A stretch of 51,154 bases of DNA. Origin: Flavobacteriaceae bacterium. GTDB taxonomy: Bacteria > Bacteroidota > Bacteroidia > Flavobacteriales > Flavobacteriaceae. The notes beneath the pieces are model-generated. The model made no database searches and was not told the origin of the DNA. It was given only the letters and a program-made list of their open reading frames with translations. The stretch spans positions 1-51,154 of the forward strand of contig JAENXC010000022.1 of the NCBI GenBank assembly GCA_016649715.1, given 5' to 3'. The translations under genes and the position numbers were made by a program. The stretch's first letter is position 1; each line of letters starts with the position of its first letter. Shown here in pieces: positions 36,486 to 43,619 of this stretch.

Positions 36486-37770
36486 CTAGAAACTAATCGC
36501 TGCTTCCAAATTAAAGCCGTCAAATTTTGCTCCTGCAAATCTTGCATTGCTTGGGCCTGTCCAAGCACTGCCTATGTATTCTTGATTGACATATTCTGCT
36601 TTCACTAAAATATTTTTTGAAATAAACCAGCCACCGCCTATATTTAAACGATTTATTTTTAAATCAACTGGATCACTATCTTTAGGTTTTCCCTCTACGG
36701 TATTATACCTTCCGCCCACATAGAATTTTTCATCTGTTCCAAAACGATAAATCAATTCTGCAGCCAGTTGGGTAAAAGCACCTTCTTTATAAGCAGGGGT
36801 TTCATTACTTCCAGAAGCCAATTCATAAATACCAAAGAACTCAAGTCCTTTGAATTTTACAAAAGGGTTAATTTGTACAGCAGTAAGTTTTGTGAAGCGC
36901 GCGTTGTATCTGCCTTCAAATTCACCACCTTGACTAACTCCTAAAGTGTCAGGCAGAGTGTGCATTACATTGTAATATCTGCCACCTGCACGATCGCCTC
37001 CGTATAGCCAAGTGCCAGTGGTTGTACCATGGTTGGTATAGATTGAGCCAGTTAACCGTACTCTTAAATCAGTGCTTATTTGTTTGTCAACGCCCAACTT
37101 GCCATAAAAAGAGGGCTTGTTGTCAGTTTTGTCGTTCTTCACTACATTTTGATTAAGTTTACCATTGGTAACACCTACCACTGCCAGTAATCCACTTTTC
37201 TGAACGGTTACCTCTCCAAAAGCTTCGGTAGAAAAGGAATCCATTATGTAATTTCCCACGAAAGGGTTGAAAATCGCTCTAGCATTGTCTGTTCTGCGAA
37301 AATGGGTATCCCCATAATTGAATTCGTCCAAACCAATTCTAATTGTAGTATAATTCATGACCCCCTCTAAGAATCCAGGGCTAACGAAATCCAGTTTGTC
37401 AATTTGAATATGTCCTCCCTTTACCCAGGTTTCTTCATGGTGTTGTGAAGAAAGATAGGCTGTCAAGTGCATCCTAACCCCATCGATCAATTGTACATCT
37501 ACATTTAGGTTAGCTGTTTGGGAGATTAAAGTCGGTACCGAGATCAACCAAATTGTTGGCATCATTACTTTGGGTTAAGCTTTGAAATTGCATGGCAAAA
37601 TCGCCGCCTACACGAACCCTCACACCCTCAAATGCTACAGAGTCCGTTTTGGAAGTTTCAAAAACATTTAAACCGCTCTGATCATTTGATCTAAAATATT
37701 GCAGTTTTTTTTGTTGTGCGTTTAAGCTAATTGCGAAAAGGCAAATCGATAATAATAGGATTTTTTTCAT
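36486..37770 (-). pseudogene. Porin-like outer-membrane protein gene with a 1-nt frameshift
   Basis: The N-terminal part (37770 down) has signal peptide MKKILLLSICLFAISLNAQ and FEGVRVRVGGDFAMQFQSLT, and runs into a stop at 37510 after DFNLPNS. Removing one T from the TTT at 37517-37519 restores DFNLPTANLNVDVQLIDGVR and joins it to the long downstream frame (beta-barrel with AYLSSQHHEETWVKGGHIQI, RIGLDEFNYGDTHFRRTDNA, and FNLEAAISF at the end). The terminal Phe and alternating aromatic strands fit an outer-membrane barrel of about 428 aa. A homopolymer indel may be a sequencing error; otherwise it is a recent pseudogene. Confidence 0.8.
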
Positions 37771-37799
37771 CTTTTTTTGTTTTTATTGATTAGTGAAGG

Positions 37800-38408
37800 T
37801 TACCCTTCATTTTGTTTTATATATGTTACTTCAAAATTTATTTTAATAATATCACCGGTTGTCATCATACCCATCATAAACGAAGGTGGTTCAACCTTGT
37901 AATCTGACATCTTTAACTGGTAGGAACCTTTAAGGGTGACCGTTTTATTTTTATTCACTACAAGGTGAATATCCATAGCTATATCATTGGTAACACCTGC
38001 TATGGTGAGTTTGCCTTTGGTTTTGACTAAATACCCTCCTTTTTCTGCCGACTCCGTAGCAGAAGTTAGTTTGTAGGATATGTATTTATTCTTGTCGGCC
38101 CTTAATGCTTTGTAGGCATTATTGTCAAGTCCTTTGCTTTCACCTTTTAAAGCATAAACTTCTAAAGTGAACGTAAGCGATTTCATTGAAGTGAGTTCAC
38201 TTTCATTTAGCTCGTTAAAGATAAATTGCGCTTCTCCCTCCTTGGCGCGATGGGCATTCATTTCCCAATCGTGCAAAGAGGAGGTTCCTTTTAGTTTCAT
38301 AGCGACACCATTGTTGTCCTGAATTTTGTATGTAGCTTGTGCATATCCAATGCTGCTAATACCTATCATCATCAAGATGAGAGTTATACCTTCTAAATAT
38401 TTTTTCAT
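37800..38408 (-). CDS. YceI family periplasmic protein
   Basis: 202 aa. Signal peptide MKKYLEGITLILMMIGISSI, then one YceI domain: KLKGTSSLHDWEMNAHRAKE, KSLTFTLEVYALKGESKGLD, GKLTIAGVTNDIAMDIHLVV and QLKMSDYKVEPPSFMMGMMT. Same domain as in 34437-35369 but without the stalk. It lies 29 bp upstream of the porin-like gene and 37 bp downstream of the alcohol dehydrogenase, so ADH-YceI-porin are probably one unit. Confidence 0.88.
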   Translation of the reverse strand: MKKYLEGITLILMMIGISSIGYAQATYKIQDNNGVAMKLKGTSSLHDWEMNAHRAKEGEAQFIFNELNESELTSMKSLTFTLEVYALKGESKGLDNNAYKALRADKNKYISYKLTSATESAEKGGYLVKTKGKLTIAGVTNDIAMDIHLVVNKNKTVTLKGSYQLKMSDYKVEPPSFMMGMMTTGDIIKINFEVTYIKQNEG

Positions 38409-38445
38409 TTTTTCATTTTTTAGATTTGAACTGTTTATATTAATT

Positions 38446-39549
38446 TTAGTTTGTCAAGATTATTTTAAGCGCCTTTTCTTTGGCCGCATTGCCAAACACT
38501 TCATAGGCCTGTATTATCTCGCTCAACTTAAAGTGGTGGGTAATTAACTTTTCTGGTTGTATTTTTCCAGAGGCCACTGTTTTAAGTAGCATAGGAGTGG
38601 TGTTGGTGTTTACAAGTCCCATAGTAATGGTGATATTTTGAATCCATAGATCCTGAATTTTCAGATCTACACTTTTTCCATGCACCCCAATGTTTGCGAT
38701 ATGCCCCCCAGGACGTACAATATGCTGACAGATATCGAAAGTAGCAGGAGCACCTACGGCTTCTATAGCTACATCTACACCATCTGCAGTTTCGGCCATT
38801 ATTTTTTTAACGGCATCCTCTGAGCCTGAATTGATAGTGTCTGTAGCACCCCATTTTTTTGCCAGTTTCAGACGGTTTTCGTCTAAATCAATCATATAGA
38901 TCTTGGCTGGGGAATAGAATTGAGCGGTAAGCAAAGCAGACATACCGATGGGGCCGGCACCTACAATAGCGATGGTATCGCCTGGTTTTACACAACCATT
39001 TATTACCCCTATCTCATGGCCTGTTGGCAGGATGTCGCTAAGCATTACCAATGCTTCGTCATCAATATCTTTTGGAGCAGCATAAAGACTGTTGTCGGCA
39101 TGCGGAATGCGCACATATTCTGCTTGCGTTCCATTAATAAGGTTGCCTAATATCCAGCCTCCATCTTTACAATGGCTGTACATTTGTTTTTTGCAATATT
39201 CACAAGTACCACAAGCTGTGATGCAGGAAATGACTACGCGATCTCCTTTCTTAAAATGACTTACCCCAGTGCCCACTTCTTCTATCACCCCAATACCCTC
39301 ATGGCCCAAGGTGGTTCCCGGTTTTACACTGGGTGTTTTGCCGTGCAGGATGCCCAAATCTGTTCCGCAAATCGTGGTCTTAACCATTTTAACAACTGCA
39401 TCGGTTGGCTTTTCAATTTTAGGTCTTGGCACTTCCTTATAAGATATCTTACCTGGCCCACCATACACAAGGCCTTTCATGGTTGTTTTGTTTTCAGTAG
39501 AAGTACCTTTTGAATGGACTTTTTTAAGGGGAGGGATTTTGTTTGACAT
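38446..39549 (-). CDS. Zinc-dependent medium-chain alcohol dehydrogenase
   Basis: 367 aa from the ATG at 39549; the ATG at 39480 (MKGLVYGGPGKISYKEVPRP) matches the usual family start. Catalytic zinc: Cys in KTTICGTDLGI and His-Glu in GHEGIGVIEEVG. Structural zinc: CGTCEYCKKQMYSHC. NAD(P) motif: IAIVGAGPIGMSALL. It oxidises a primary or secondary alcohol or reduces the aldehyde. Upstream gene of the ADH-YceI-porin run. Confidence 0.92.
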   Translation of the reverse strand: MSNKIPPLKKVHSKGTSTENKTTMKGLVYGGPGKISYKEVPRPKIEKPTDAVVKMVKTTICGTDLGILHGKTPSVKPGTTLGHEGIGVIEEVGTGVSHFKKGDRVVISCITACGTCEYCKKQMYSHCKDGGWILGNLINGTQAEYVRIPHADNSLYAAPKDIDDEALVMLSDILPTGHEIGVINGCVKPGDTIAIVGAGPIGMSALLTAQFYSPAKIYMIDLDENRLKLAKKWGATDTINSGSEDAVKKIMAETADGVDVAIEAVGAPATFDICQHIVRPGGHIANIGVHGKSVDLKIQDLWIQNITITMGLVNTNTTPMLLKTVASGKIQPEKLITHHFKLSEIIQAYEVFGNAAKEKALKIILTN

Positions 39550-39882
39550 CTTTTTAGGGTTTAGAATAACTGATCATTAAGATTTTAACATATACAAAGG
39601 TAGAATACGGTATAGGATCAAAAGATGATATTTATCACATTAGCTCATTATTTCCAAAATGAATTGTTGTATTAGTTTTAACAGTTATTCTAAAAAGCAA
39701 TCTATCAAGGATGTGGAGAGTGGTTTGCGTGTGGCCCATCAAGCATAAAAAAAAACAAACTGAAGAGCACATCCTAATGGGAAGAGTGAAAATTGAAGTA
39801 ATCTGGAGGTTATTGTACGAAAGTGTGGCAGATATGAAGCCATCATTATATAAGCAACTAAATATTAAAGAAGAGAGGCATC

Positions 39883-39957
39883 CTCCGCTCCTTTTGGCGG
39901 AATGAAAAGTTGTTTTTGGGGAATGCAATCTTCTTCATGAATACAGGAAATTTCTAA
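39883..39957 (+). pseudogene. Degenerate C-terminal remnant of an M14 carboxypeptidase
   Basis: Reads LRSFWRNEKLFLGNAIFFMN and TGNF then TAA. This aligns without gaps to the M14 protein's end (FRSFWQNGKLFLANAMFFV). The 15-mer TCCGCTCCTTTTGGC at 39884-39898 also occurs at 32122 and 33154. The frame is closed by a TAA shortly upstream (about 39860), so only the gene tail survives. It differs from the other two copies, pointing to a different paralogue or older decay. It sits in the 477-bp gap between the ADH and SigZ genes, which otherwise shows no gene. Confidence 0.75.
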
Positions 39958-40026
39958 TGATTTTTGTTTAGGTGAATTTCTCCCGATAATATTGCTGAAC
40001 TAAGTGGAAATCATAAAGGAAAATAT

Positions 40027-40554
40027 TTAGGCTTCCTTACATTTAGAACAATTGGGCTCCCCAATCAAACTCCCATTTTTATCGAAATCAAATTTGCAGC
40101 ATTCGTTGAAGTTTTTCTTTAAAATATCTTTTGCCCGCCGTATTCTTGCTTTTACATTGGGAAGACTTATGGCTAATATTTCCGCAACTTGCTGTTGCTT
40201 TTTTCCTTTTATATAAACCAATTCAATGGGTTCTCTGTAGATATCGGGCAAATCATTTATAAATTTATCAAAGCAACAGATGTTTTGATATTTTTCGGAA
40301 AGGGATTCGCTCTCGTCATTAACGGAAGCAATATAAACGGACTCTTGTTTAAAGTAATTGGCAATTTCATTCCGCGCAATCTGAAAGACCCAAGCTTTTA
40401 CCTTTTCTTCCTCCTTAAGCTGGTTCAGGTTTTTGTGGATTTTAAGGAAGGTATTTTGAAAAATATCGCTGGTGGCGGATTCGTTTTTTACTTTTTTTAG
40501 AATAAAAAAATACAGTTCCTCATTAAACTGTTTCCATAACTTCACTGTTTCCAT
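40027..40554 (-). CDS. sigZ: RNA polymerase sigma factor, SigZ type (ECF)
   Basis: 175 aa. Region 2: LWKQFNEELYFFILKKVKNE, SDIFQNTFLKIHKNLNQLKE and KVKAWVFQIARNEIANYFKQ. Region 4: DLPDIYREPIELVYIKGKKQ, QQVAEILAISLPNVKARIRR. The C-terminal tail is Cys-rich (CCKFDFDKNGSLIGEPNCSK, CKEA), a CC and CxxC arrangement that can hold zinc, as expected for SigZ. No anti-sigma gene is adjacent. Instead a metallothionein-like gene and a DoxX gene lie upstream on the same strand. Confidence 0.88.
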   Translation of the reverse strand: METVKLWKQFNEELYFFILKKVKNESATSDIFQNTFLKIHKNLNQLKEEEKVKAWVFQIARNEIANYFKQESVYIASVNDESESLSEKYQNICCFDKFINDLPDIYREPIELVYIKGKKQQQVAEILAISLPNVKARIRRAKDILKKNFNECCKFDFDKNGSLIGEPNCSKCKEA

Positions 40555-40714
40555 AATTAGAACTTATCTAGACTTTTTCTTTTACCTACAAATTTCACAT
40601 TTTGCACTCTAATTTTGTCTTTTTTGAGTTCCGTAGCTACGGCTATGCAATTAAAAAAAGCCTTCATTACGGCACAAAAGCCGAAATTTTCGGTTCAAAA
40701 CAAAAAGTCGAGAT

Positions 40715-40760
40715 GAGTTCTCAAAAATAAAACAAAGGTCAGCTTTTAAACCAACCTTTA
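40715..40760 (-). terminator. Terminator downstream of the metallothionein-like gene
   Basis: On the minus strand AAAGGT (40759-40754) and ACCTTT (40739-40734) form a stem followed by GTTTTATTTTTG. It lies 7 bp after the stop codon. A second hairpin (CCGAAA, CGG at 40681-40693) follows. So the sigZ gene may have its own promoter in 40555-40680. Confidence 0.6.
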
Positions 40761-40766
40761 TTTAAA

Positions 40767-40880
40767 TTAACAACAACTGCATTTGTCGCATTCACATTTA
40801 TCGCAAGAACAGTTGTTTTGCGAGCAGTCTTTGCAATTACACTTGGTGCAATCGCAGTCGGTACATTTACAAGTATTCAT
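40767..40880 (-). CDS. Metallothionein-like 37-aa protein with 14 cysteines
   Basis: ATG at 40880, TAA at 40767. The product begins MNTCKCTDCDCTKCNCKDCS and ends in CSCC, with Cys at 4, 6, 9, 11, 14, 16, 19, 24, 26, 29, 31, 34, 36 and 37. The spacing alternates CxC and CxxC with Lys/Asp between, as in metallothioneins that bind Zn, Cu or Cd as thiolate clusters. No aromatic residue or signal is present. It is too short for most gene finders. It is located between DoxX (upstream) and SigZ (downstream) on the same strand and has its own terminator. Family assignment is by composition, not by domain match. Confidence 0.8.
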   Translation of the reverse strand: MNTCKCTDCDCTKCNCKDCSQNNCSCDKCECDKCSCC

Positions 40881-40988
40881 AATTACGGTTTTTAATATTT
40901 GTAGAGTAGACTTATAAATGGGGAAAAGGATACATTTTAATTGGTTTGTATTTCTGATTGCTTTGGAAGCAAGTTCGGCATGTATTCT

Positions 40989-41438
40989 TTAGGTTTTTTC
41001 CAATTCATTTTTCCGGTGGAACAACAGATAGTCCAACGACAACTTTCCTGGGCCGGTGAGCGTTAAGGCTATAAAGGAAAACAGGTAAAGGAAGCGCAAT
41101 TCCAAAACAGCAAAACCATCGCCAATCAAAAAGGCGTGAAAGATGAAAATGACTATAAAATTTATGGACAAAACTAAAGTGGCTATTCTGGAAAACAATC
41201 CCAAAATCAACAGTATGGCACAAACCCCTTCCGCAAATGCAGCCAGGTAAAAGGATGTGCCCGCACCAATACCTATGGGGTCCATAAATTGGATTTCCTG
41301 TCCGCTGAGAATAACAGACATTTTTTCAAAGCCGTGGCCATAGATCAAAACAAGGCCAAAGACTAACCTGAGAATCAACAGACCGGTATCATGGCATATA
41401 TTCCCATCCCCGGTTAAAAAATTTAAGGTTCTTTTCAT
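40989..41438 (-). CDS. DoxX family membrane protein
   Basis: 149 aa with four TM segments: LILRLVFGLVLIYGHGFEKM, SFYLAAFAEGVCAILLILGL, TLVLSINFIVIFIFHAF and FLYLFSFIALTLTGPGKLSL. GHGFEKM and the GPGKLSLDY end are DoxX signatures. DoxX-type proteins are linked to oxidative and sulfur stress, and some act with superoxide dismutase or thiol-oxidoreductase partners. Upstream member of the DoxX / metallothionein-like / SigZ cluster, 108 bp from the metallothionein-like gene. Confidence 0.9.
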   Translation of the reverse strand: MKRTLNFLTGDGNICHDTGLLILRLVFGLVLIYGHGFEKMSVILSGQEIQFMDPIGIGAGTSFYLAAFAEGVCAILLILGLFSRIATLVLSINFIVIFIFHAFLIGDGFAVLELRFLYLFSFIALTLTGPGKLSLDYLLFHRKNELEKT

Positions 41439-41578
41439 TTCTAATTGTTTTAAATTACTATCAAATTATTGGATTAAAAAAATATAAATGTACCCTTTTT
41501 TCTCCAAATGTATTTGCAATTTATCTTCTACATCAATCAGTAGCGCATGGAAATCTTTTACCTTTTTTTAATTATTTA

Positions 41579-41876
41579 GGCTCTAGTTTAATTGAGCGTT
41601 GATATTTAATTTCAAATCCATATTTCGGAGGTTTCAAGTTGATTCGAACGTAGAAAATTCAATTATTCCCTTTGCTCCTCGGCCGACGCCATAGGCTTTA
41701 GCCGACGGCTGTCCGCTAAACCTGCCCGTCCGGCAGGCGGGGCTATGACGGCACGCGGAAGGGTTAGGGTAAAAATAATTGAATTTTCGGCCCTTTGCTC
41801 TTTCCCCATCCCTAAAGGGTGACAAAGTGCCGAAAATTAGATATTTCAATCATAATAGATAGTTTAAACTAGAGCC
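41579..41876. mobile_element. MITE: 298 bp, 13-bp inverted repeats, 8-bp target duplication
   Basis: The ends are GGCTCTAGTTTAA (41579-41591) and its exact reverse complement (41864-41876). Both flanks are ATTATTTA (41571-41578 and 41877-41884), a perfect 8-bp target duplication. Inside is a nested perfect 15-bp inverted repeat (GAAAATTCAATTATT at 41653-41667, complement at 41774-41788) and the CCTGCC palindrome (41719-41742). There is no transposase. A 71-codon frame inside is composed of these repeats and is not called. The 8-bp duplication and GGCTCT ends would suit an ISL3-like or IS1595-like parent; that is inference. Confidence 0.88.
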
Positions 41877-41925
41877 ATTATTTATAAATTAATAATTTTA
41901 TATCTTCTACCTGCTTTTCAGATTT

Positions 41926-42909
41926 TTAAGTTGACACATAACTTCTCAATAAATGTATTTCAGTTATTGTGTATTTAGCGGGCGGTATTCTTCCTTGTCC
42001 AAATAGAACCATTTTGGTAGTAAGCTTTTCTAAATTCCCTTTTACGACTAGCTCATTTAATTGTTTTTCACTTTCGTTTCTTGGGGTTCCTGAAAGTTCA
42101 GAAAATTCTTTTGCTGTAAGTGTAGGATAAATTTCGAAGAGGGTTTCCCAATTTTTACTGTATTCACTTTTCGCAACATTAGGATTGAGTTTTAGAATTG
42201 CCATTTCGTAAAAAGCATAGGGTCTTGCCCCATAAACTATTTCTTTATTGCCCGATTCATCTAAAAAGAATATGGTTGGAAATCCTCTAACACCATACTC
42301 TCTGGCGGTTTTTAAGTCGTCTTGAAAGAGGGCTTGGGCCTTTCCTTCAAAATCAGTTTTTAATTGCGCTACATCAAGTCCGACAATTTTAGCCGCAGTT
42401 GCTAAATGTTCCCATTTGGCGATGTTTTTCTTTTTCAAAAAAACCATTTCACGAATTTCTCGCATAAATAAGTTGGCTTTTTCTTCATCTTGCATTTGTG
42501 CGGCTTTAAAGGCGATGGATGGGGGATAGGAAGAGTCTAAAGGATCTTCCAGCCACAGATCCCCGTCAATGGGCATATCGTAATGAACACTCACTTCGTC
42601 CCAATGTGAAGCTACGTCTGATGGTTTTCCGATGCCACCGCTATTGTAACTCCAATCTGGCAAAAGACCTCCCATTCTGTATTCAATTTCAATATGTTCT
42701 CCATATTCTAATTTCAGTTTTCGCAACTGCGGTTCAATACCCCAACAAGAGGAACAAATTGGGTCTGTGAAGTAAACTAACTTTACTGATTTCTCTGAGG
42801 ATTGAGCGATTTTTACACCTGTATCTTTCGTCCCTTCGCCTGGCATTTCGCACATTCCCGTTTCAGGATCGCAAAGAAGTGGATTGTTTATTGATGTTTT
42901 GGTATTCAT
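41926..42909 (-). CDS. DsbA-family/SpxH-like thiol protein
   Basis: 327 aa. Thioredoxin-fold DsbA/FrnE type. The redox or adaptor motif is FTDPICSSCWGIEPQLRKLK (CxxCW near residue 55-58), with RMGGLLPDW and the cis-Pro region YGVRGFPTIFFLDESG. CxxCW plus the C-terminal helical extension resemble YjbH/SpxH adaptors that deliver Spx to ClpXP, but Bacteroidota homologues are not characterised to my knowledge. The N-terminus also has a CDPETGMCEMPG pair of cysteines. No signal peptide, so it is cytoplasmic. Divergent from the HxlR gene across a 228-bp spacer. Confidence 0.8.
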   Translation of the reverse strand: MNTKTSINNPLLCDPETGMCEMPGEGTKDTGVKIAQSSEKSVKLVYFTDPICSSCWGIEPQLRKLKLEYGEHIEIEYRMGGLLPDWSYNSGGIGKPSDVASHWDEVSVHYDMPIDGDLWLEDPLDSSYPPSIAFKAAQMQDEEKANLFMREIREMVFLKKKNIAKWEHLATAAKIVGLDVAQLKTDFEGKAQALFQDDLKTAREYGVRGFPTIFFLDESGNKEIVYGARPYAFYEMAILKLNPNVAKSEYSKNWETLFEIYPTLTAKEFSELSGTPRNESEKQLNELVVKGNLEKLTTKMVLFGQGRIPPAKYTITEIHLLRSYVST

Positions 42910-43052
42910 ATTTTTTGTTTAAAATAATTATTTAATGATTCACTTTCTTTAATTCCAGTCGACATTTTTTTATACTTCCTTCATTTCTAAATTCTTATCT
43001 ACTGAAATATTAATACAAATATAATCAATACTTAGTGTATATCTGGCACGCA

Positions 43053-43084
43053 TTTCCTTTTGGGAAGTACTTTCCAATAGGAAA
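43053..43084. promoter_or_regulatory. Tandem operator-like inverted repeats before the HxlR gene
   Basis: Two units of TTTCC-N4-GGRAA: TTTCCTTTTGGGAA (43053-43066) and TTTCCAATAGGAAA (43071-43084), with centres 18 bp apart. They lie 54 bp before the HxlR ATG, in the divergent promoter region shared with the DsbA/SpxH-like gene. This is a good candidate site for HxlR autoregulation. Confidence 0.5.
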
Positions 43085-43137
43085 CTACCCTTGGGGACTT
43101 TGCATTTAGTTTAGTATTTTTATATAAATTGAAAGTA

Positions 43138-43500
43138 ATGAAAAAGCAAGCTGTAATAAACGATACGCCCGTTTGTTAGGTTAGGATGCAAGCCATAAGC
43201 GATACGATGAGCATTTTATCTGGGAAATGGAAATTCCATATTTTAGGAACGCTTATAGAAGGCAACAAATTGGGGTTTATGGATTTGTTGAGAGAAGTAG
43301 GCGGAATTGGGACTAAAATGCTCTCTAAGGAACTTCAAGACTTGGAATTGAACCATTTGGTTAGCCGAACAGTTATGGATACAAAACCGATAACTGTTGA
43401 ATATGCCATTACTGAATACGGGGCAACGCTTTCGCCACTTATTAATGAATTGGCCAAGTGGGGAATTGAATATAGACAGTCAGTTCACGGCTTGAAGTGA
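43138..43500 (+). pseudogene. HxlR family regulator with an early in-frame TAG
   Basis: From the ATG at 43138 the frame reads MKKQAVINDTPVC, then a TAG (43177-43179), then VRMQAISDTMSILSGKWKFH and the rest of a normal HxlR winged helix (MLSKELQDLELNHLVSRTVM, EYAITEYGATLSPLINELAK). HxlR proteins usually have CP(V)R at the interrupted place, and this N-terminal Cys is the redox sensor in several members. Translation could restart at the ATG at 43186, giving a 104-aa protein that lacks the Cys. So the gene is either broken or encodes a Cys-less, constitutive form. Confidence 0.75.
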
Positions 43501-43561
43501 AGTTGATTTAAATATAACAATACTCCTAATAGTTGGTATTCAGCGAGTGTCCATAAATAAA

Positions 43562-43600
43562 AAACAGCACGGAAAATTACCCGTGCTGTTTAGGAGAGTT
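43562..43600 (-). terminator. Strong intrinsic terminator of the catalase gene
   Basis: AAACAGCACGG (43562-43572) and CCGTGCTGTTT (43581-43591) pair perfectly over 11 bp. On the minus strand the stem runs into TTTTTTATTTA. It lies between the convergent HxlR and catalase genes; the plus-strand side has only a weak U-tract. Confidence 0.85.
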
Positions 43601-43619
43601 GTTATTTTATATAGTAAAC

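Noticed and set aside
39711-39905. 64-codon plus-strand frame in the ADH/SigZ gap
   Set aside because: No recognisable product. Its end is out of frame with the genuine M14 remnant at 39883-39957, which explains the conserved bases better.
41634-41849. 71-codon minus-strand frame
   Set aside because: It lies wholly inside the MITE and is made of its inverted repeats and the GC-rich palindrome; no protein-like pattern.
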